NCBI GenBank assembly: GCA_001179505.1
Contig: CDMY01000481.1
Location: 20,955-46,431, forward strand
DNA from: Vitrella brassicaformis
Taxonomy: Eukaryota; Sar; Vitrellaceae
Direction: 5' to 3'
Length of the DNA stretch: 25,477 nucleotides
In this document: positions 1 through 10,000 of the stretch, piece after piece
How the letters are laid out: every line of letters begins with the position of its first letter
Position numbering within the stretch: the first letter of the stretch is position 1
Notes under the pieces: generated by a model
Database searches by the model: none
What the model was told of the DNA's origin: nothing
What the model saw: only the letters and a program-made list of their open reading frames with translations
Made by a program: the position numbers and the translations under genes

Positions 1-69
1 CCCCCCCCCCACCACCAGCATGGACAGCAAATGATCTGTCTATGTGTGTGTGTCTGGCGGTTTGATCAG

Positions 70-1345
70 CCATGAGTTTCTGTGGAGCCATGCCTTCCTG
101 GTGCAGAGCCTGCGGCAGAAACGAGTGGAGATGCGCAGTCGCACACGGGACCAAGTGGTCGTCCACCTGCCAAAACCTGATGACAGCAGCGCCACCGTAA
201 GTAATACAACAAGTGAGGACCCGTCCCGGCTGCATGTATCTCTGCTTGGCTGGGCAGAAATTGCGGGACATGAAGACTGCCGACCTGTCGGACGCCTTTC
301 TCAACCAATGCTCCACCAAAGGTCACAATTGTTACTTGATCGATTCGTGTCGTCATGTGATGGTGATGTCTTCAGTGTCTTCAGTGTCGACTCGACCAGA
401 GGCCGGCAAGACGTTCAGTGATGTGCGTGTTACTCAGCCGGGGGCATCTCACATCGACACACAGCCGGCAGACAGGTCCGCACCCCACACATGAATGGCC
501 ATGAAGTGTATCTGTCTGTCTGTTTGTGTATCGTGTTAGCGCTGATGTGTCCCCGGGCATCACACTGCACGACCTGCAGGCCAACTTGTGCCATGTGGTG
601 GACGAACTGGTCAGCAGAGAGCAGCTGTACCAGCCTTCTTTGCGAGCGGCCGCCGATGGCAGTGATTTCGAGAAGGCCGACACCGAGGCATCGATAGACC
701 ACCAGCAGCACACTGGCGGCTGGCGGGGGCTCTATGAGGCGTTTCGAAAGGCCAAACGAACGCTCATCGAGAAGGGCAGCCGACCGGTCAGTCAGAGAGA
801 AACCCACGTGTGTCTTCGAGTCTGTGTATACTCATCTGAGCTGTTTGTTCTATTGAATGCAGGAGACCATCCCGGAGGTCATCGCGAGCCTCGCGCCCAC
901 CGTGCTGGAGACGCCATGTGGCGATACAGCAGAGGACGTGCCGATGAGTGGTGGGTCGTCGCCCGTCAGCTCGACCCAATCGGGGCAGAGAGACCCCCAC
1001 ACCTCCGCCCTCACGCCCCCCTGTCATACTCTCATGCGTGTCGATTGGCATCGGCTGAGCAGTGATGAGGACAGCGTGGCATTATCTCTGTCAGCCGAGG
1101 CCGTCTATGATGCAGTGGCCGCCATGTCGTCATGGTCGTCATCGTCGCGATCGACCAGACCGAAATTCTTCTCGGTCGTCACTACACACACAATCATGAA
1201 ACGTGCCATGGACATCGATGTATACGTGTCTGTGCGTATGTTGACAGGTCGGTGCTCACTTACCGGTTTGTTTGTATGGTGCGTGCAGCGGCCTTTCTTC
1301 ATCGTGTGCAGCCGATTGATGATCTATTTGCCAGATGCGTCGTAG
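70..1345 (+). CDS. Unrecognised protein, 3' part of a multi-exon gene
   Basis: I do not recognise the family. Proposed exons are about 70-196, 258-422, 580-786, 863-1219 and 1289-1345, ending at TAG 1343-1345. The intron 197-257 (GTAAGT...GCAG) joins two frames in phase 0. The introns 787-862 (GTCAGT...GCAG) and 1220-1288 also join in phase 0. The second intron (donor GTGCGT at 423, acceptor at 579) is less certain; an acceptor at 539 is an alternative. The protein begins with a charged segment (HEFLWSHAFLVQSLRQKR), continues with a helical, acidic part (NLCHVVDELVSREQLYQ), then a Ser/Pro-rich linker, and ends with a short basic, hydrophobic C-terminus. No signal peptide or membrane span is evident. 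The 5' end lies outside the window or behind the poly-C start. A 206-nt spacer separates it from the convergent gene to the right. Confidence 0.55.
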
Positions 1346-1551
1346 TCGACGTGTGTACTGTAGCTAAGTCAGAGGCTACCGTTGTTTGTGGTTTGTGTAT
1401 GTGTGTGCTGTGAATGAGTGAGTGAGGGCGCATTCCTTTTGTGCCTGTCTGTCGAGGGCAATCGATACACTCGATCTGCCCACGCATACGTAGTGGATCG
1501 ATCGGGTGTAGTGTACGTTTTATGACTGGCTCGGTCATCTAGAGGACTGAC

Positions 1552-4500
1552 TTAGGTGCATACAGACAGTTGTAGCAGGCAGCTTCCTGGCTTTTGTAGT
1601 AAAAGAGGATCGGACGAATGTGGATAGACTTCCGGACGATGCAGACATTCATCTGCCAGTCAACCATGAATGACACTCATGCACACAAGCCACCTAGTCC
1701 ACACGCTCGACACGAGCACGCACAGACATGAACACGCAGCAGCAACCGAAACACGCACAGACAGTGACAGACAGACAGACAGACAGACATGGATATACGA
1801 ACGTATAGTACACACGCACCCATCCAACACACGTGTAGGCATGCATCACCTTGCTGACTTACCAATGAGTTCGCGCAGGTCCCTTCGCGCGTTGAGTTTG
1901 ACGCACAGCATGCGGGCGTTCTTAATCAGACGCATCATGCTGTGCATATTAATATTCTGCACACACGCACATACATCAATAAAAGCACGTGTCCATAACG
2001 CGTGTCACCTGGTAAGTGAGACAGAGGCCGTCCAGCAGGCGCTGCCAACAGCCGGGCATTGAAGCCCTGCATAATTGCGTAAGTGACACAGAAATTGGCA
2101 CAGGTGAGATTCATGCGTCGGTGAGACTGATCTTTGTCCGCATCTGTGTACGTGGGTACGACTTCCCAGAGTGACGACTGCACTCCCCCGCCCTCATCGT
2201 CACCCACACCCGTGCTGAACAAACAAACAACTATCACCGACACACACGCACCAATGAGTGCTCACGCGTTGATGTCATCATGTGTCGGCGGTACGTACCT
2301 GCTGGGCCTGTGCTTCTTTGGGGGGATGTTCGTGTCGGGCACCAGATCCTAAAACCATAAGGCTGCCTGCACAGACAGAGAAGAGCATGCATGTACAACA
2401 CACGCATACATCCATCCATGTGTGCGTGAGTGCGTGAGAGCGTGGGTGCCTGTCTGATGGGTCTGTCCAGCCCCCGCGCCGTCCACTCGTGCTGGTCATC
2501 AGTCATGCTGGGACAAACAATCCAGGAACGCTGAATACCGCAAACACACACATTTACGTGAATGAATAAACGAGTGAATGAATGGCTGTGTCGTACCCTC
2601 GTGGTCATGATCGTCGGTATGCTGCCGCTCCGCGATGGGCGGGGGGAAGGGTTTCAGCGCAATCACTGCACGCCATACACACACACACACGTGCACTGTG
2701 CACCGACCGAGAGAGCGTGCGGCGGTGTAAGGGTCTGTACGGACCTTTTTCTGTGGTGGGTTGTTAGGAAGCAGACGCACACGATACGATATACATTCAT
2801 GGACGTGGGGGGGTGTCCGTGTGCGTAGGTACCTGAGGAAGGTGACGCTTTCGGTAGGGCCTCTCAGCTCGACCGACGCTGCGGTTGAAGCCGTCAAGAC
2901 TACACAACGTACATGCAAGAAAGATCGATACATACATGTATGTGTGAGTGGGCAGGCATCTATTCACTGACCCGGCGTCCACATCGTTGCAAAACACGGT
3001 GGCCACGGCACCAACAGGATAATCCACACACGTACACCCATCCATCGATCCATCGTGCCTCTATGCTGTTCTCATCGACCTACCTGCCATTCCGGGCATT
3101 CCGCAGCTGAGAGTCATTTTGGAGGGGACGTGTGCAGCGGGAGGTAGTAGTAGTACTGGCGCAGCCTCTGGCAGATGGGCAGGTCGCTCGCTCGCTCGCT
3201 CGCACGCTCCCACGCTCGCAAAGACATGCAGGCTGCAGACACACACTCACTCGATTAATTGAGCACGTGTGCATCAATCTCTCTAAGTGTGCATGTGTGA
3301 CTACCATGTGTCTGCACTTGAGTCCGCTCATGTCACAACGCAACCCAGCCAGGAAATCAGTCAACAAAGGGGAACCTATAGATACCACACATATCACGTA
3401 TGAATGTGGGTGGGTGGATGGATGGATGTGTGCATCATGGTGCCCTCTGAGTGAATGCGTACCGATCTTGATGCTCTTCTCGCACCGTTTGCGATCCTTC
3501 TCCAGCTTCTCAGCTGCCTTGGCCAGCAGAGCTCGCACCTCTGAACACACATACACACACACAAATACACGCGTACATCCGTATATGCGTACAGTGGTGC
3601 TTCTGACCTTTAGCCTGTGAGGTGTGTGCGGCCATGAGCTCATGGATGTCGGGGGAGGGGGGAGGCACAGAAGGCTGCACGCACGGACGCACAACCATGA
3701 ATGTGTTTTGTGCGCATAGAAAGATGGATGCTTGCCCCTGTGCGGCCTCGTCAAGCAAAGACTGTTATTCAGATAGAGACATGTACAGAGAGAGGTGAGG
3801 TGAGAGACGCATACACTAGTCCTGTTGGTGCGGGAGCAATGCAATTACACCCATCCACCCCCTCACCTCGTCGTGTTTCTTCCTCTTGCCGGCCGTGCTG
3901 GGGGCCGGCAGGCAAAAGTAATGTACAAATGCAGATGGATGCTGCAGGTGTGGCTGAATGGTCGATGTGTACACGTACCGTTTGTCGTTTGCGGCCGGGC
4001 GGGCTGTTGTTGTCTTGCTTGCGGGGTGCTGAGTTCGTCGTCGCCCTACTCGCCCTACCGGTGTCCAAGTATTCATATGTGTATGCAGATGGATGGATGG
4101 ATGGATGGACTCACCTTTGCAAATGCGGATGGCGGAGCCATTGGGGAGCGATTCTGTGAACATACAGGTAAGGTGCCTGTGCATGCGTATTGTATAGGCA
4201 GGCATGAGACCTCCGTCCACTCAGCCTCACACCCAACATGGTGGTTGTCGTGATCATGATCCTGGTCGTCATTCCCGCTGCAGCACACAGGCAGACACGC
4301 AGACAAGCACACACACATGGATGGATTTGCTCCACGTGTAATACGTGTTGTGTGGGCACGTGCGCACCTGGGTGAACATCCATCTCATTCAGCACGGCGA
4401 AGGCGTTCTCGGTCGACCTGTATACGCACACATACAGACACACGTGTATGCATCCCCTCGACGGTCCGTTCGTCCGTCCATACCTCTCTCTGCTGGGGCA

Positions 4501-5593
4501 CAAGGAGGTGGTGTTGAAGGAGGGGGTCAGGACGGACCTGGTGATCCGTGGTGTGTGGGACCGCCAGAGGGATGCATCATTCGACGTGTGCGTCACTGAC
4601 GCTGATGCTCCCTCATACGGTACTCGCCCCACGCGATCCATCCTGGCGACGCACGAGCGCAGGAAGAAGAACAAGCATGTGCGCGTCTGCGAGGATCTGT
4701 CCATGACCTTCACTCCTCTGGTCGTCACCGTCGATGGGGTGTGGGGGAGGGAGGCAGAGCACTTCTTCACCCGCTTCACTGAGCAGCTGTTGGCGAGGCA
4801 GGGGTAGTCAGATAGGGGGCGTGGGCGGGTGCATGGGTGGTTGTGTGCTCGTTAGTCTGTTGCATTGGTGCGGGCTGCTAGCCTGTGTTTGAGGGGCGGG
4901 AGGCAGTCATGGCGTAGTGTTGGGGCGATGGATGGGGCTGGGGTGTTCTCATCGGATGAGTGAGCGAGATCTTTGTGCATAGGCGTATGTGGATACATTC
5001 ATGTGGACGATTTGTGGACAAGCGAGTGCATGGATGCGATCGGTCAATCTTTCTCACCGAAAAAAAAACTTCACCCCTCTGTCGTCACGGTGGATGCGGG
5101 TCTTCTGTGGCCTGGCTGCCGGGGCCCCCCTGGCCCCCTGATGACGTGTGGTGGGAGGTGGGGGACCGTCGATTTGGGGTGGGCCGCGAAGAGACGTCGC
5201 CGGCGCCGCGAGACACACCACGAGGGAGAGCCCTGTTGCGGCCTATGGGTGGGAGGTAGTCAGCGCAACAAAGAGGGAATAAACACGCTTGTGGTGAGCA
5301 AGCCATCCCACGTACCTTGGAGTGAGTTGATGCGCGACCGGCTTCGTGCCATGGAGTGCCTGCTCGCCGGCATCGCACTGGGAGGCACGGGCGAGTTGCC
5401 GCTCCCAGGAGGCATGTTGGCCAGCTGCATCAGGTGCAGTTGGCTCTCCAACATGCCGATCACGCTGTTCTGCCGGACGGCCATGGGCGTCCCCTCACTC
5501 GACGGCCGCTGCTGCTGTGGCATGTCCCGCGAGGGCGGGATGGGGCTCACAGAGGGAGGGGGTGGGGTGGATGGCCGTCTCAGGGCGGGAGAT
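1552..5593 (-). CDS. Unrecognised many-exon protein, low-complexity and coiled-coil
   Basis: Exons on the minus strand, 5' to 3': 5593-5316, 5242-5089, 4417-4368, 4277-4233, 4153-4115, 4054-3979, 3897-3867, 3674-3608, 3540-3463, 3167-3084, an exon ending at 2972, 2899-2833, one ending at 2597, one or more unresolved, 2348-2299, 2214-2152, 2066-2009, 1956-1863 and 1652-1552 (stop TAA). Every listed junction from 5593 to 3084 and from 2348 to 1552 is in phase, which is strong evidence for one gene. The N-terminal part is Pro/Ser/Arg/Gln-rich. Basic stretches (TAGKRKKHDE) suggest nuclear location. A charged helix (LLAKAAEKLEKDRKRCEKS) is likely coiled coil, and the C-terminal part has an amphipathic basic helix (MMRLIKNARMLCVKLNARR). 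No named domain is recognised. The junction between exons 3084 and 2972 and the region 2400-2620 are unresolved. The true 5' end may lie beyond the transposase remnant that abuts the first exon. Confidence 0.6.
4500..5051 (+). mobile_element. 5'-truncated non-LTR retrotransposon, endonuclease end
   Basis: From about 4500 the plus strand encodes the end of a restriction-like endonuclease ORF: FDVCVTDADAPSYGT, then SILATHERRKKNKHV and REAEHFFTRFTEQLLARQ, with TAG at 4805-4807. A 3' UTR follows to about 5051. The whole stretch aligns with the minus strand of the longer copy at 19861-20450, and both copies end at the same motif (GGTCAATCT). Relative to that copy it lacks 21 nt near 4528 and differs by scattered substitutions. 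It lies inside the 4418-5088 intron of the minus-strand host gene, antisense to it. Truncation at the 5' end with an intact 3' end is typical of incomplete target-primed reverse transcription. An A-run follows at 5061-5069. No target-site duplication is obvious. Confidence 0.8.
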
Positions 5594-6096
5594 CTGTCGA
5601 ACTCTTGGTCCACTTGCCGCACTTCGACAGGGTGCTGCACTTCGACATCCCCGCATTTGCCTCGAAGATCGACCGTTTCGTCGACTCATTCATTGTCCTA
5701 TACGACTACGCGCCGCCCAAGCTGCACGCGTACACACACATGCCTCTCGACATGGTTAGGTTTGGCCCGTTGCGTGAGCAATGGTGCTATCCAAGTGAGA
5801 TGATGCATCAGACAGTCAAGGGATGGGTAAAGACAGGCATCTGGAAGGAGCTAGGGGCCAACACTCTGCGTTCGTCTCTGCACAGCTTTTTCTACTCTCT
5901 GTCAACCTGCAGTGAGGACTTCCAGGGCCTGCCGGCCTCTGTGGTGTGCCCTCCACTTCTGCGTGAGAGAGAGTGTGCTGGTGTGGATGTGGCGGCAGGG
6001 AGGATGCTGCGTTTGTGTGAGGATGTGGCTCATGTGCTGCTGATCGATAAGGTGCACTGGGAGGAGGGCAGAAAGATCGGGGTGACTGGCATGTGA
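5594..6096 (+). mobile_element. Transposase C-terminal remnant
   Basis: An open frame ends at TGA 6094-6096 and contains FASKIDRFVDSFIVLYDY, PPKLHAYTHMPLDMVRFGPL and EQWCYPSEMMHQTVKGWVK. The pattern of a Pro-Lys-x-His, a His-x-Pro stretch, a Phe-Gly-Pro and a Trp-Cys/Tyr-Pro stretch resembles the C-terminal region of plant and algal DNA-transposon transposases (a DUF4218-like arrangement). That is recognition by pattern, not by search. The frame stays open upstream to about 5356, but there it overlaps a better-supported minus-strand exon, so I place the left border near 5594. No inverted terminal repeats or N-terminal catalytic region are visible, so this is a fragment. It sits directly at the 5' edge of the neighbouring minus-strand gene. 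Confidence 0.5.
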
Positions 6097-6225
6097 GATG
6101 TGGTGGATACACTGGGTGCCTGTCGTGTTCTGTCGTTGATGGCTATCTGTCGTTTGAGTCAGTGGTAATGCTGTCTGCCGTGCCGTACATGTTCGTCCCC
6201 CTCAACCAGAAGGACACTTTCTTTC

Positions 6226-6350
6226 TTGTCGATAGATAAGTCAGTGTCCATCAGTCAGTGTCTGCCCGTCTGTCTGTCTGCCTGTCTGTCTGCGTGCCTG
6301 GGTGGGTGGGTGGGTGGGTGGATGGGTGTGTGTGTGTGTGTGTGTGTGTT
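6226..6350. repeat. Microsatellite cluster
   Basis: A compound simple repeat: TGTC/TGCC-type tetramers (6266-6295), GGTG tetramers (6300-6323) and a TG run (6326-6350). It lies in the spacer between the transposase remnant and the LRR gene. No gene is seen in 6097-6512. Confidence 0.9.
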
Positions 6351-6512
6351 GGTTGAGCTGCGTAGAGTAGTGCGGGATGGCATTTTGATATCGCATATCT
6401 CTCTCTGGTCTGCCGCCCGCGTGTGTGTGTTGTGAATAGCCGTCTCGTGTACATATTACATCGGAATCGACTCAGCGTCGTCACGTAAGTGCATGTGCGT
6501 GTCAGATCTGCA

Positions 6513-6722
6513 CAAAGCCGGTCTCCACACAGGCAAAACCGGTCTTCACACAGGCAAAACCGGCCTTGGCGCAGGCAAAACCGGCCTTGGCACAGGCAAA
6601 ACCGGCCTTGGCACAGGGAAAACCGACTTTGTCCATTGCAAAACCGGTTTTGCCGTAGGCAAAGCTGGTTTTGTCCATTGCAAAGCTGGTGTTGGCACAG
6701 ACAAAGCTGGTTTTCGCATGTT
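6513..6722. repeat. 21-bp tandem repeat, ten units
   Basis: Ten consecutive 21-bp units of the form AAAACCGGCCTTGGCACAGG plus C, with variants drifting towards AAAGCTGGTTTTGTCCATTG. Two or three more degenerate units follow to about 6800. Since 21 is a multiple of three, an open frame runs through it as a seven-residue repeat (GKTGLGT), but there is no other sign of coding. The array ends about 200-300 bp before the start of the LRR gene, so it lies in or near its promoter. Confidence 0.9.
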
Positions 6723-7007
6723 GGCCCCAGTCTGCGAGCTAAGCGAGCTGGTTTTCGCTTCGAAGGTCGGCTTTCGTGGTTCAGCCCCAGTTTTCGACCA
6801 CCAACACGCTTGCCTTGTACTTACTGTACGCAGAGCTGACGCGCAGTGTGGGTGTGAGTGGACTCACCGCACGTGGCCTGCAATGGGAAAAATCCGAGGC
6901 AACCGAAGATCTGCAAGCTTAGCTCGCAGGAGAGAAAATGGGACTTTGTGCAGATCTGCTGATGAGAGGTGCGTTCGCTCATCGTATCGCATCAGACGCG
7001 TCTGCAG

Positions 7008-10000
7008 ATGATGAGTGTCGTTCCGCATCCGATCATGATTCTTCCGCCCGTCGTCCTTATTGCCCTCTGCTCGTCGCTCGTGGCGTCTTCGCCCCTCTGG
7101 CGAATCCTCCAGCCCACCAATGAGACGGATCCATCGCCTCCCCTCCCTCCGGGCTGGCGTGACTCCAGGCGGCTGAGGCTCCTGCAACGCTCTCGCGTCT
7201 TCCGTTCCGCCGATGTGGTGTCCCCGGACACCGATGAAATGCTGTACGGTGACAACATCCTCCCCTATACCGAGATGGAGGAGCTCGTGCGGTGTGATGC
7301 TTGTCAGGAGGATGCGGCGGCTCTGTTCGATTGGTCTTATGAGGCTGGTTTGGTGGACAACGAGACAAAGTCCGTCTTTGAGGACAACCTATGCGTCGTG
7401 TCCTTCATCACGTGTGTGCGGCTGAGTGAGGCGCTGGCGGACGGCGGACCGCGGGAGGGCTACATCATCACTCTGACAGGGTGGCCCGAGGATATGGAGA
7501 TATCGGATGTGCCGCTGATCCTGCAGCAGCGAGGCTGGAAACCTTTCGTCTTTTCGGATGTGTTCTATAGGCTCCGTCACGTGATTTGCTTCTCAGCCTA
7601 TCAGCTGCCTATGCAGGGAAGCTTGGGCGATGAGATCGCCAAAGTGACCTCTCTTCGTGCCATCTTCCTGGCAAAAATGGTGGGTTGCATTCAATGCACA
7701 CATTCATTCACACACATGCTCGTGCGTATGCCTTTTTGCAGGACGGTATGAAGGGGCCCCTTCCAGCTACAATTGGCGAGCTGCCTTATCTGAAGGGGCT
7801 GTACCTCTGGAGCATGAATTCAACAACCGGCCCCATCCCGCCCTCCCTCATCAACCTCTCTCGCCTCGAGGCTCTCACTCTCACGAACACAGACCTCTCA
7901 GGGCCCATCCCTGAACACATCGGCAGACTTCGGCGCCTTCGCGTTCTGGAGATTTGGGGAAACAATCGGATGGAGGGGCCCTTCCCGGCCAGTGTGACAT
8001 CTTGCCGCAACCTGACCCGAATAAGGCTCGAGAGCATCGGACTCACTGGCCCTCTACCTGGCGATCTGGGTACCCTGTCCCGCTTGGATGATTTGTGGCT
8101 GGCGAACAATTCGCTGAGTGGGGAGCTGCCCCGGTCACTGGTGCAGCTGAGACGGTTGCGAGCACTCGATCTGTCCAACAACAGTTTCAGTGGCCCGTTG
8201 CCGGACGGGCTGGGGAGCAAAATGAGCAGCCTATAAATTCTAGATATGTCGCTCAACAATGTAAGAGACTGTTGCGCGGGTACATACAGACACACGGACA
8301 TCAATGACTGAATCCATACATATAATCTCCCTCTCCATGGATGTCTGTCTGTGTAGTTGTCGGGTCCTCTGCCGATTGAGTTGGGTGGCTGGAAGTCCAT
8401 GGACTTCCTTGGTCTGGGAAATAACAAGTTTACCGGCCCCATACCAGCAGAGCTGGGACAACTGTCTAAGCTACGAGGACTGTACCTCGGGAACAACAGG
8501 GTAGATACCGACGCACACTCATACCGACAGACGGACATCAACGACTGAATCCATGCATATGATCTCCCTCTCCATGTCTGTCTAGTTGTCGGGTCCCGTG
8601 CCGATTGAGTTGGGTGGCTGGAAGTCCATGGAGTATCTTGATCTGACAAATAGCAACTTCAGCGGCTCCCTAGAGCCGCTACGTCACCTCACGTTGATGA
8701 AGCATCTATTTTTGCGAAACAACAACTTCAGCGGCTCCCTCGAGCCGCTCAGCAACCTGACGACGCCGCTTATAGACCTGGACGTGTCCAACAACTCGGT
8801 GAGCTAAAGGGGGGGAAGGCGATGGGATCGGCAAATCTGTGTGTGAGTGTGCATGTGTGTGCTGTGCTTTCGTGTCATGTCAGTTTGAGGGTTACCTGCC
8901 CCTCGGTTCCCACAGTTTCTCGAATCTCACCATCATCGCAGCAGCCAACAATCGGTGCACACACAACACCCACGCAAACACTTTTCATATATGCTGCATC
9001 GGTCGTCAGACTGACTGCCATGTTGGACCGCCCCTCTGATGGCCCGGCGTACCCGAACGTTCGTTATCTGTACCTCGACTCCAATCGTCTCAACACGTCC
9101 ATCGACCTGACGTTGTTCCCCAACCTCGAGCAGGCCGACTTCGGGAACAACCGCATCCCGGGTTTCATCGGCAACGGATCCATGCCCAAATCGTAAGCGA
9201 CATATAGAGAGATGAGGACATAGCGACACAGGTGTTTGCCTGTCAGGTTGATTTGGTTGAGTTTGGCGGACAACCTGCTGACTGCCCTGCCCGAGGGCTT
9301 CCGCTCCATGCCGAATCTACTGTCGCTGAATCTCGCCAACAATCGCATCAGCCAGTGGCCCACATGGGGGTCGACACCGCCAGGCTTATGCAGCTGGGGG
9401 GAACTCAGTAAGCTCCTGACATCATACCCAGGCGGGCAAGTGGTCGTTTTCTCTGTGTGACGATACGGTAGGCTCGCATATTGTGAAGGATCATGACCCC
9501 CCCCCCGACTGGGGCAGCCTAATCTACTTCCACGTCTCCAACAATCCCATCAACACAGACGTGACCGCATTCCTAATGCCCCTCAAATGGCAGAAAAGGT
9601 AAGAAAATACACACACGCATGAACACACATACATGACATGGAATGTAACTGTCTGATCTCTTCGTGTGTGGTAGTTTGATGGAGCTGGATGCATCGAACT
9701 GCAGCCTTTACGGCCCCATGAGTTGCGAGGCCTTTACCGCATTCGACTTTATGGACCGACACTCATTGGTAACCACACACACGCATCACACGCACACACA
9801 CACATGCAGAGGATTCTATCTGTGTGCGTGTGTGGTGTGTGCAGGTGACACCTTCAATCTGGTCGTTTCCTAGCTTGGTTTTTTGTCTCTGAGGGACAAT
9901 CGCATCACGGCCATCGACACGGGCGACGTGCAGCTGGAACTGTACCACGTCGACTTTTCCAACAACTCGCTTGTGAGCGTGGCGAGCGGCGACTGGAGTT

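Noticed and set aside
3080-3844. 254-residue minus-strand open frame
   Set aside because: It merges true exons (3540-3463 and part of 3167-3084) with TG-rich intron sequence. Splice phases support the exon model instead.
6493-7011. 172-residue open frame with a heptad GKTGLGT repeat
   Set aside because: Openness follows from the 21-bp period. There is no splice or start support, and two other frames are equally open.
9397-9420. 24-nt intron (GTAAGC...CCCAG) in the LRR gene
   Set aside because: It leaves the frame stopping at 9458-9460. An intron 9370-9431 with the same acceptor region joins all neighbouring exons in phase 2.
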